Source of the DNA: Myxococcales bacterium
GTDB lineage: Bacteria; Myxococcota_A; Polyangia; Polyangiales; Houyiibacteriaceae
Assembly (NCBI GenBank): GCA_029861865.1
Contig: JAOTYL010000015.1
Span: 44,699 to 108,698, forward strand
DNA length: 64,000 nt
Direction: 5' to 3'
A model generated the notes under the pieces. The model was not told the origin of the DNA, did not search any database, and saw nothing but the letters and a program-made list of their open reading frames with translations. The translations under genes and the position numbers were made by a program. Position 1 is the first letter of the stretch, and each line of letters opens with the position of its first letter. Below, piece after piece: positions 1 through 8,167 of the stretch.

Positions 1-1183
1 CGCCTTCATTGCCCAAGGCCGGACCAGTCAGAATGGCATCCCATTCGGTTTGCCCGAGCACGTGGCGCCGGCCAAAGGCGAGCAAGTAGGCGGCGAGCAC
101 CGGAACCGCTTCTCTCGTATCGATGAAGTCCGGACTGCAACCGTCTTGATCGGCGCCGCTGATGAACAGCGCGAGAACGTCAGGGTCGAGGTCGTGGCAG
201 ATCGTGACGAAGCTGTAGTGAGCGCCCAGAGGCATTTCGACCCAGATGTCGTCCGGATCGTCGATGCCGGCCCATGACGGGTCCGCCGATTCTTCTTGCG
301 TAGTCGTCTGATCGAGACGCCCGGTCATCAGCATGGTGGGAATGGTGAGATCACCGAGCTCGCCGTCGGCAATAGCGACCAAGGCCGGTGCCTGCGGCGC
401 GATCGCCACGATACGCGGGTCCCCGAACCCGGCACGGTAGGCCGCCTCGACGTTTGGATCGGTGAGCACGTCACAGTTCTCGCTCATCATTCCTTCACAG
501 TCGGCGGCGGCGGCAGCGGCATCGTAGTCGACATCGGCGCCGCCCGCGGTGAACGACGTGTAGCCGCCGAAGCTATGGCCAAAAAGGAAGACGCCCCGAT
601 CGACGTCGGCCTTTCCCTCGAGGTCATCACCGCTCAAACCCGACTCGAACTCGTCGATGATGGCGGTGATGTCAGTGGGACGATTGAGCGCCACCAGCGC
701 CGGAGGGTCCGCTGGACCGAACGCGAGATCCAACGCTGTGTTGCCCGTGTGGTTCGGCGCCACGAGCACCCATCCATATGACGCCATGAGCTCACCGTAC
801 GGATAAGCCAGCAACCCCTCTCCGCCGTTGCCGTGCGAATAGATCACGAGCGACAGGTTGGACTCGTCGGTCACCGGCGGCGCGTCGAGCGCGGACCCCG
901 CAGGCAGATCGACGACGCCCGCCACCGCGTATCGCGCAGGTGCCGCACCGGATTCGTCCTGCGCCGGATACCACACGCGCAACACCAGCTCGCGCGGCTC
1001 CATGGAAGCCGCGGCGCTGTACGTCATCGTCATCTCGCGGTAGCCGACCTCGTACGGTCCTGACGAGAACAGCTCATCCGCAGGAGCGGTCGGAACCGAA
1101 TCGCCATCGCATCCAGCAAGGCAAAGAGTGAATACCCATACGACCGCGCCGGCGGTCGCGCCCCATGAAGAAAGACTGCGCAT
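1..1183 (-). CDS. Lipoprotein alpha/beta hydrolase (PAF-acetylhydrolase/PETase-like), 3' end outside window
   Basis: The frame is open from the ATG at 1183 to the window edge, so 394 codons are visible and no stop is seen. The protein opens with a signal peptide ending in the lipobox LAGC, which predicts a lipid-anchored envelope enzyme. The hydrolase fold is shown by an oxyanion-type segment IYSHGNGGEG, the nucleophile elbow GHSFGG, and a later Asp region (MLMTGRLDQ) before a candidate catalytic His in LGAHYSF. It resembles the secreted hydrolase at 46563-47669. The substrate is unknown. The start was chosen because the signal peptide follows it directly. Confidence 0.8.
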   Translation of the reverse strand, partial: MRSLSSWGATAGAVVWVFTLCLAGCDGDSVPTAPADELFSSGPYEVGYREMTMTYSAAASMEPRELVLRVWYPAQDESGAAPARYAVAGVVDLPAGSALDAPPVTDESNLSLVIYSHGNGGEGLLAYPYGELMASYGWVLVAPNHTGNTALDLAFGPADPPALVALNRPTDITAIIDEFESGLSGDDLEGKADVDRGVFLFGHSFGGYTSFTAGGADVDYDAAAAAADCEGMMSENCDVLTDPNVEAAYRAGFGDPRIVAIAPQAPALVAIADGELGDLTIPTMLMTGRLDQTTTQEESADPSWAGIDDPDDIWVEMPLGAHYSFVTICHDLDPDVLALFISGADQDGCSPDFIDTREAVPVLAAYLLAFGRRHVLGQTEWDAILTGPALGNEG

Positions 1184-1235
1184 AGACGCGGGAGAGTAGT
1201 ACAATCGGCGGCTTCGCGCGAGTCGACTCTGCCGA

Positions 1236-1385
1236 CTAAGGGGAAATGCAGTCGCTGAAGTCTAGCGATTGATCGAGGCACTCGGTCGAGCCGGATCGGC
1301 CGCAGTCGATGGTTTCGAGGCACTCGAGCACCGATACGGTTTCGGATAGGCAACCGTCGAGCCAATCTGACCCTAGTTGCCGAGC
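1236..1385 (-). pseudogene. Cys-rich C-terminal remnant
   Basis: Downstream of the rhodanese stop, one minus-strand frame encodes a tail with regularly spaced cysteines (DGCLSETVSVLECLETIDC, then ECLDQSLDFSDC) before a stop. This looks like the end of one of the Cys-rich lipoproteins common in this genome, but no convincing start or upstream part exists because the same frame runs into the rhodanese gene. It may be a decayed gene end or chance. Confidence 0.2.
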
Positions 1386-1921
1386 GGCGCGCGTAGCTCG
1401 CTCTTCAAGTAGAGCCCCCATGGTTCGCCGTAGGGATGAACTTGGTCGGTGGGCTCGCCGTCGCGGAAGATCGGACGGCCCCCGTTCGCCCAATCGAAAA
1501 TCCCGCCTTCCAAGTTGTAGACCTTTGCGAATCCTGCAGCTACGAGCTCGTCGACGATGGCGGCACTGCGGGCGCCCACCGAGCAGTACACGACGACCGT
1601 CGACTCCGCCCGGAGATTCAGCGCTGCGATATCCGGGTGGTCTGGGTCCGTACGCAGGGCGCCCCCGAGATGACTCACGTCGAACTCTTCCTTCGTGCGA
1701 ACATCGAGGATGACCGGCCGCTCCGACGGTTCGCGGTTCATCCATCCGGAGAGCGTTTCCGCATCGACCCACGCAACCTCGGGAAACCAGGTGCCGATCA
1801 AGTGCTTGAGCGAGCTCGGGCTCCGAGCGCCGACGAACAGCAGCATCCCGAGCACGAGGCTCACCCCCGCCAGCCAAATCCACGGCTTCAGGCTCCCGGT
1901 TCCAGTCCCGCCAACACTCAT
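1373..1921 (-). CDS. Membrane-anchored rhodanese-domain protein
   Basis: The 182-residue protein has one N-terminal membrane segment (about residues 12-31) followed by a single rhodanese domain (about 50-155). The active-site loop is CSVGARS with the candidate catalytic Cys at 113, after the family motif ILDVRTKEEF. Rhodaneses of this kind carry sulfur as a Cys persulfide. Here the domain would sit at the membrane, and its side depends on topology. It is transcribed away from the kinase gene, and the two starts are 65 bases apart. Confidence 0.85.
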   Translation of the reverse strand: MSVGGTGTGSLKPWIWLAGVSLVLGMLLFVGARSPSSLKHLIGTWFPEVAWVDAETLSGWMNREPSERPVILDVRTKEEFDVSHLGGALRTDPDHPDIAALNLRAESTVVVYCSVGARSAAIVDELVAAGFAKVYNLEGGIFDWANGGRPIFRDGEPTDQVHPYGEPWGLYLKSELRAPLGN

Positions 1922-1986
1922 GCTCTCCTCTCCTCAGCCGCTATACACCACCGAAAGCGCGCTGCATCGCCTTCTGGGGCAGGTAG

Positions 1987-3738
1987 GTGCCAAACACGCC
2001 GGCAGTCGCTCGATTTTTTCGCAATAATGGATCAGTGCGCACTTTAAGGGGGACTGGGGCGCAAGGGCTAACTGCGACCCAGGATTCTCAGACACCGCAG
2101 ATCGGGGACGTGTTGGATTCCCGTTACCGTATCACCGGGGTTCTCGGCTCCGGCGGGATGGGGTGCGTCTATCTTGCGGAGCACATCTCGATTCAGCGGC
2201 CATTGGCGCTGAAGCTGCTGCATCCGGAGGTCGAGGACGTCGACGAGATGATCAAGCGCTTCGAGCGAGAGGCGTTTGCCATCGGGCGTATGGATCACCC
2301 GAACTGCGTGAACGTCTCGGACTTCGGAAAGCTCAGCGACGGCACTTTCTACATGGTGCTCGAGCTGTTGGATGGCGTGTTGCTTTTCGATTTGCTCGAG
2401 CAAGAGACGCGAGTCGACTGGAAACGCGCGCTTCACATCGGCCGTCACGTGCTCAGCGCTCTCGATTACGCCCACGACGCTGGGATTATTCACCGCGACG
2501 TCAAACCGGAAAATGTGATCCTCGTCCAAGAGGACGGCGACCCCGATTTCGCCAAGATCCTCGATTTTGGAATCGCAAAGCTCTTGCACGATGAAGCGAA
2601 ACCCGAATCGGACACGCTGCTGCTGATCAACGACGCCAAGCTGACCCAGCAAGGCGTCGCCATCGGCACCCCGACCTACATCGCACCCGAGCAGGCGTAT
2701 GGGCTCCCGATCGATGGGCGAGCCGACCTCTACTCCCTGTCGGTGATGCTGTACGAGATGATCGCGGGCGTCCCTCCGTTCGACACCCACGATGTGGGCG
2801 CGCTCCTGCGCATGCATATTTCGGAGAGAGTCCCGAGGTTCGCAGACGTGGCACCGGACGTGGACGTTCCCGACGCTGTGGAGCGCCTCATCCTCCACGG
2901 CCTCGAGAAAAAGCCGGACGACCGTATCGGCAGTGCCAAGGAGTACATCGGGCGAATCGACAAGATCCTGCTGGGCAAGGATGGACGCCGGTCGGGGCTT
3001 CGCGAGATCCCCCCTTTCGACATCCATCGCATTCGCGCCTTGCTGACGACTCGGTTTGCTCGGGTAGTCCCCCAAAAAAGGCCAACCAAGCGAATGCTCG
3101 CAGCTGCGATCGTGGTCATCGTCCTGACGGCCGGCCTTGCCCTTGCGTTCGGAAGCACGGGCCCCGACGCCCCGGCGCCCGAAGAGCCCTACGCGGTCAT
3201 GAGCCTCGGTCATGCGCAGGCCAACAAGGAGCTCAGCATGCAGGCTCTGATCGCCTACGAAAAGGCCCTCTCTCTCGATCCCGAGCTCGCCAACAACAAG
3301 CGCATGCGCGCCAATGTCGAGCGAATGCTGGACAAGAAGGCTCCCCCTGATGTCGTCGATGCCGCGCTCGAGTTCCTCGGTACGTTGGTCTCTACGGCGG
3401 GCGACCAAACGGCGGCCGACCAGCTCATCGACTTCGCTTCATCGTCGAAGGTGCCACGTCGGCGGCACAAAGCCGTCAAGGTCGCCGAAGAGGTAGGCCT
3501 GAGCGATCGAATCGACCGCCTAGATTCCTATACGCTCGACCTGCAGCAGGGAGAAACCTGTCCGGATCGCAAGGAAGCCGTCGCAAACCTTCGCGCCCTC
3601 GGCAGCAAGAAAGCGATCCCCGCGCTGCGCAAAGCCAGAAACCGGCCCAGGGGTGGCCTCGGAAGAAAGAGGGTCAACACCAACGCTTGCCTCCGCGGCA
3701 GTGCAAACGAAGCGATTCGGTACCTGCAACGCCTGTGA
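1987..3738 (+). CDS. PknB-type Ser/Thr protein kinase with membrane segment and C-terminal sensor region
   Basis: The kinase domain (about residues 45-325) holds all the key motifs: the Gly loop GVLGSGGMGCVY, the Lys in ALKLL, the catalytic loop HRDVKPEN, the DFG in LDFGIAKLL, and GTPTYIAPEQ. A membrane segment follows at about 370-390 (MLAAAIVVIVLTAGLALAF), then a TPR/HEAT-like helical tail of about 190 residues that should lie outside the cytoplasm. This is the usual layout of a receptor-like bacterial kinase. The GTG at 2035, also in frame, is an alternative start. No phosphatase or partner is adjacent. Confidence 0.9.
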   Translation: MPNTPAVARFFRNNGSVRTLRGTGAQGLTATQDSQTPQIGDVLDSRYRITGVLGSGGMGCVYLAEHISIQRPLALKLLHPEVEDVDEMIKRFEREAFAIGRMDHPNCVNVSDFGKLSDGTFYMVLELLDGVLLFDLLEQETRVDWKRALHIGRHVLSALDYAHDAGIIHRDVKPENVILVQEDGDPDFAKILDFGIAKLLHDEAKPESDTLLLINDAKLTQQGVAIGTPTYIAPEQAYGLPIDGRADLYSLSVMLYEMIAGVPPFDTHDVGALLRMHISERVPRFADVAPDVDVPDAVERLILHGLEKKPDDRIGSAKEYIGRIDKILLGKDGRRSGLREIPPFDIHRIRALLTTRFARVVPQKRPTKRMLAAAIVVIVLTAGLALAFGSTGPDAPAPEEPYAVMSLGHAQANKELSMQALIAYEKALSLDPELANNKRMRANVERMLDKKAPPDVVDAALEFLGTLVSTAGDQTAADQLIDFASSSKVPRRRHKAVKVAEEVGLSDRIDRLDSYTLDLQQGETCPDRKEAVANLRALGSKKAIPALRKARNRPRGGLGRKRVNTNACLRGSANEAIRYLQRL

Positions 3739-3900
3739 TGGCAGGCGACGCTGGCAAGACCGTTTGCGACCACTACACCCGGTTGAAAGACTCCCCTATC
3801 AACTCGCCGAGACCCCCCTAGGATCGCGCCTTTCTGGATGTTATGATTGACGGCGCGGTGCCCCCCAAGCACCGTCCTCGCCTCGACGTACTCCGCTAGC

Positions 3901-6900
3901 ATGACAAGCAAGACCTTCCATTCGCTCCGGCATGGCGCGCTGGGGTTCCTTTTCTGTTGTTCCGCAGCGTTGTTGTTCAACACAAGCAGTGGATCTGCAC
4001 AAGGGCCGGAAATGGTTGGTGCGTGGAGTCCGGTGATCGCGTGGCCGCACATTCCCGTCTCCGCGGCGAATCTTCCGGATGGGCGCATTGTGACTTGGTC
4101 TGCAAGCAGGGAGACCGCGTTTCCAAACAACGGAGAGTTTTTCACGCACTCGGCCGTCTACGATCCTGTTTCGGCCAGCTTCACGACGACGAACAACCCT
4201 CACAACGACATCTTCTGCGCTGGCATTTCGTTGATGGAGGATGGTGCGGTAATGGTGACGGGCGGCCGGCAAGTCAACCGACGGACGGCGGCGTTTGATC
4301 CGCAGAGTCTCGTGTGGTCCAGACGGTCGGACATGGGTTTCCCGCGTTGGTATGGCACGCAACTAACGCTGCCCAACGACGAAGTGATGGCGGTGTTTGC
4401 ACAAGGCGCCGGCCCAGTCGTGGAACGCTATTCGGCACCCATCGATCGGTGGACGGCTTTGCCTGGGATGGAGATGACGACGGCGGCCGCTGAGCAAGCT
4501 GCTACGAACTCCGGAAGCGCGAATAACGGCGGCACGAACTCGCAGTGGTGGTCGTTCCTGCACGTCGCACCGGATGGGCGTGTATTCCACTCCGGGCCAT
4601 GGCCCAGCATGCATTGGTACGATGCGGTCGGCTCGGGCGATATCGAAGCCGCCGGCACACGACTAGGGGGAGACCAAACGCGCGGGTTCGGGACAGCGAC
4701 GATGTATGACGTCGGCAAGGTATTGGTGGTTGGTGGGCAGGATCGAAAAGCGCCAGAAGCCTCGTCGCGCGAAGTGATCAAAATCGACGTCAATGGCGCT
4801 GCCCCGCTAACGCAACAAGCCAGTGATATGGCGTACAAGCGTACCAATCACAATGCCGTCCTATTGCCGACGGGCCAGCTCATCGTCGTTGGTGGCAACG
4901 AGAACGCAAAGATCTTCAATGACCAAACCAGCGTTCTGGAGCCGGAGATCTGGGATCCACAAACCGATCAGTGGACCCTGATGGCGCCACACACGGTGCC
5001 GCGCAACTACCACTCTGTCGCGCTGCTACTCAAGGATGGACGCGTTCTGTCTGGGGGCGGTGGTCTCTGCGGGAATTGTCCGGAAAACCATCAAGACGCG
5101 GAGATCTTCTCACCGCCGTATCTGTTCTCCGCGGGCGGCGTGCCAGCAGTGCGTCCCGTGATCACGCAGAGTGCACCGAGCGCGCAAGCTGGCGATGAGC
5201 ATAGCGTCACTGCGAGCCCTGGAGTGCAGGCGTTCAATGTGATCCGGCTCGCCGGCGTGACACACTCCATCAACACCGATGCGCGATTCGTGCCGGTCGA
5301 CTTCGTTGAAGACGCACCAGGCGAGTACACTCTCTTTTTCAATGACAACCCGAACGTGCTCGTTCAGGGGTACTACTGGCTGTTCGCGGTCGATGCGCAG
5401 GGTGTGCCGTCGATCGGTCACACACTTCAAGTGGTGCGTGATGTCGCACAACCAGACGTACCCATCAGCTACGAGGTATTTCACGGCATTTGGTCGTCGC
5501 TGCCTGACATGGACGCGTTGACGCCAGAAGCCACTGGCAACACAGACGATTTCACGTTGCAGGTTCGGCTCCGCGATACCGACTACGCGCTGCGGTTCCG
5601 TGCGCAGTTCTTTGTCGAGACAACGGGTGTCTACAATTTCGCAACGCTATCGGACGATGGCTCGAAGCTTCTGGTCGACAGCGCTTTGGTGGTCGACAAC
5701 GACGGGGTGCACGGGCTCTTGCGCGCAGACGGTTCGGTTTCGTTGACAGCCGGATACCACGATGTCGAGGTGCAGATGTTCAATGGCGGGGGACCCGCGC
5801 AACTCGGCATTCGCTGGAGCGGCCCCACCTTCTCGGAGACGTCCTTCGATGGACGAGATGTGGGCGAAGTCAGCGTGCCGTTGGAGTTCACGTCAATCGT
5901 CCAGACCCAGCCACAACCGGTCGGCGTTAACGTGATGTGGTCAGCCCCAGCACAGGGCGCTGGCACGATCGACTACGAGTGGGCGTTCGGCGACGGCAAC
6001 TCGACCACGACGACTAATTCAACCGTGGCGCACACCTATACGGAGCCTGGTCGGTACACGGTCATCGTTCTCGCCTCGGATCAAGCCGGCCGGCAGATCA
6101 GTCAGCAATTCGTACAGGTCATTCATGCGGCCGCGTTCTTGGCAGAGCCGCCGCGACATTCGTCGACCATCGCGCTCGATGCTGACGCAGGCGGGGATCG
6201 TGTTTGGAACGTAAACCCCGACCAAAACACCCTCACGGTGATCGACGCAGATGGGGCCCTTCTTGGTGAGCTTCCAACGGATGACAGGCCGTGGGCGATA
6301 GCCTTGCATCCAGCGGCACCTGAAGCCTGGGTGGTGAACAAGGGGAGCGCAACCATTTCCATTCACGACACAGGCACGTTCGAGCGCATCGATACGATTT
6401 CGCTCCCGCGTGGCTCGCAGCCGCACGGGATCGTGTTCTCGGAAAGCCGCGTGTTTGTCGCACTTGAGGCAACCGGCCAGGTCGCCCGTATCACGAACAG
6501 CGGAGTGGATCTCGTCAACGTGGGTCGGCGTCCACGGCACTTATCGATTGACCCACAGTCTGCACTTCTCTTGGTGTCGCATTTCGTGACGCCACCGCTT
6601 CCGGGCGAAGCGGGGACCGCGCCAGTGGTTGACGATGGCGTCCAGGAGTATGGCGGTTGGGTCACACCAGTCGACGCACAAACGTTGCAAGTGGACACGC
6701 CGATCATTTTGGGCCACAGCAATGTCGCGCCGACCGAGCACAGTGGTCCTGGGATTCCAAACTATCTGGGCCCGGCGGTAATCGCCCCCACAGGTTCGAT
6801 GGCGTATGTCCCTTCGAAGCAAGACAACGTTCTCGGAGGCGCGATGCGAAGTGGCGAGGCGCTTCGATTCGACCAGGCCGTACGCGCCGTGAGCTCGCAC

Positions 6901-8139
6901 ATCGATCTCGCGACGTTGAGCGAGGTTCGCGGTGCCAGGGTCGAACATGACGATGCATCTATCGCGACCGACGCGGTGTTTGGGTCGCTTGGCGTTCATT
7001 TGTTTACGGCGCTCGAGGGCAATCGCCAGGTCGTCGTGAACGATGCGGTGTCTGGCATGGAGCTCGGCCGGATGCAGGTTGGGCGGGCACCCCAAGGGCT
7101 CGTTCGCTCTTCGGACAACCGTTTGTACATTCACAACTTCATGGATCGAACGATCACGATCATGGACGTCGACGCGATCATTCAGGGTGGTGCAGTGACC
7201 AGCGCTTCCGAGCTCGCGGTGGTTGGCACGAGCCAGTCAGAAGCCCTCGACCCCACCGTGTTCGTGGGCAAGCAGCTCTTCTACGACGCAGCAGACGATC
7301 GCCTCGCCGCGTTCGATTACATGAGCTGCGCGTCGTGCCACAAGGAAGGCGGACAAGACGGCCGAGTGTGGGATTTCGCTGCGGTCGGAGAGGGGTTGCG
7401 CAACACGATCACGCTGGTCGGTCGCGGAAGACCGGCTCACGGCATGGTTCACTGGAGTGGCAACTTCGACGAGATCCAGGATTTTGAAGCGCAGATCCGC
7501 GCGTTTGCCGGTGGCACCGGCCTCATGGACGACGCGGATTTCTTCTCTGGAACACGCCAGGATCCACTCGGCGACCCGAAGGCAGGCATTTCCCCGGACC
7601 TCGATGCATTGGCAGCATACGTGCACTCGCTTACGGCCGTCCCGGAGAGCCCATTTCGCACGGTAGATGGCCCAGACCCAACTGTCGACAACGGAAGGAT
7701 CGAGTTCTTAATTGCGGGCTGTAACGTCTGTCACGGTGGCTCGGCGATGACGGACAGCTGGACTGGCGCCCGCCATGACGTCGGAACGCTGGCTGCGACG
7801 TCCGGCCAACGCCTCGGCGAACCACTCGATGGGCTCGACACCCCATCGTTGCAGGGTGTGTGGGCAACTCCTCCATACCTGCATGATGGTTCTGCCGCGA
7901 CGTTGGAGGAAGCGATCGAAAGTCACGACTCGACTTCGGAGCTTCCAACGGAAACCATCGATGAGATAGCGCGATACGTTCGCACCATCGAGGATGAACC
8001 GATCCACTCGAGCGGTTGCTCTGTCAACGCGCCAAACACCGAGAATGCGCCGTTCAGCGTGTTCGCGGTGTTGATGCTGGCCGGGGTGCGTTCGCGACAC
8101 CGCTCACGCCGTGGTCGAGATCTCGCTGCGCAATCGTGA
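3901..8139 (+). CDS. Copper-radical oxidase fused to PA14, PKD, YVTN-type propeller and diheme cytochrome c modules
   Basis: A secreted protein of 1412 residues with an N-terminal signal peptide. Residues about 35-530 form a galactose-oxidase-like kelch propeller plus DUF1929 domain. The expected ligands are present: Cys106 (DIFCAGIS) and Tyr151 (PRWYGTQ) for the thioether cofactor, Tyr370-His371 (RNYHSV), and His455 (GVTHSINTDAR). Their spacing closely follows galactose oxidase. PA14 (about 540-660) and PKD (about 665-745) domains come next, then a YVTN-type propeller (about 750-1120) and a peroxidase-like region. That region has two heme motifs, CASCH (1143-1147) and CNVCH (1274-1278), and PPYLHDG. 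The tail resembles MYXO-CTERM: a Cys, a hydrophobic stretch and an Arg cluster. The ATG at 3901 was preferred to an upstream in-frame codon because the signal peptide starts there. Confidence 0.85.
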   Translation: MTSKTFHSLRHGALGFLFCCSAALLFNTSSGSAQGPEMVGAWSPVIAWPHIPVSAANLPDGRIVTWSASRETAFPNNGEFFTHSAVYDPVSASFTTTNNPHNDIFCAGISLMEDGAVMVTGGRQVNRRTAAFDPQSLVWSRRSDMGFPRWYGTQLTLPNDEVMAVFAQGAGPVVERYSAPIDRWTALPGMEMTTAAAEQAATNSGSANNGGTNSQWWSFLHVAPDGRVFHSGPWPSMHWYDAVGSGDIEAAGTRLGGDQTRGFGTATMYDVGKVLVVGGQDRKAPEASSREVIKIDVNGAAPLTQQASDMAYKRTNHNAVLLPTGQLIVVGGNENAKIFNDQTSVLEPEIWDPQTDQWTLMAPHTVPRNYHSVALLLKDGRVLSGGGGLCGNCPENHQDAEIFSPPYLFSAGGVPAVRPVITQSAPSAQAGDEHSVTASPGVQAFNVIRLAGVTHSINTDARFVPVDFVEDAPGEYTLFFNDNPNVLVQGYYWLFAVDAQGVPSIGHTLQVVRDVAQPDVPISYEVFHGIWSSLPDMDALTPEATGNTDDFTLQVRLRDTDYALRFRAQFFVETTGVYNFATLSDDGSKLLVDSALVVDNDGVHGLLRADGSVSLTAGYHDVEVQMFNGGGPAQLGIRWSGPTFSETSFDGRDVGEVSVPLEFTSIVQTQPQPVGVNVMWSAPAQGAGTIDYEWAFGDGNSTTTTNSTVAHTYTEPGRYTVIVLASDQAGRQISQQFVQVIHAAAFLAEPPRHSSTIALDADAGGDRVWNVNPDQNTLTVIDADGALLGELPTDDRPWAIALHPAAPEAWVVNKGSATISIHDTGTFERIDTISLPRGSQPHGIVFSESRVFVALEATGQVARITNSGVDLVNVGRRPRHLSIDPQSALLLVSHFVTPPLPGEAGTAPVVDDGVQEYGGWVTPVDAQTLQVDTPIILGHSNVAPTEHSGPGIPNYLGPAVIAPTGSMAYVPSKQDNVLGGAMRSGEALRFDQAVRAVSSHIDLATLSEVRGARVEHDDASIATDAVFGSLGVHLFTALEGNRQVVVNDAVSGMELGRMQVGRAPQGLVRSSDNRLYIHNFMDRTITIMDVDAIIQGGAVTSASELAVVGTSQSEALDPTVFVGKQLFYDAADDRLAAFDYMSCASCHKEGGQDGRVWDFAAVGEGLRNTITLVGRGRPAHGMVHWSGNFDEIQDFEAQIRAFAGGTGLMDDADFFSGTRQDPLGDPKAGISPDLDALAAYVHSLTAVPESPFRTVDGPDPTVDNGRIEFLIAGCNVCHGGSAMTDSWTGARHDVGTLAATSGQRLGEPLDGLDTPSLQGVWATPPYLHDGSAATLEEAIESHDSTSELPTETIDEIARYVRTIEDEPIHSSGCSVNAPNTENAPFSVFAVLMLAGVRSRHRSRRGRDLAAQS

Positions 8140-8167
8140 TCCATCGCAACTACGGTACGCGTTGCTG

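Noticed and set aside
2068..3408. 446-codon minus-strand frame opposite the kinase
   Set aside because: It is antisense to the conserved kinase domain with no motif of its own; such frames are common at high GC.
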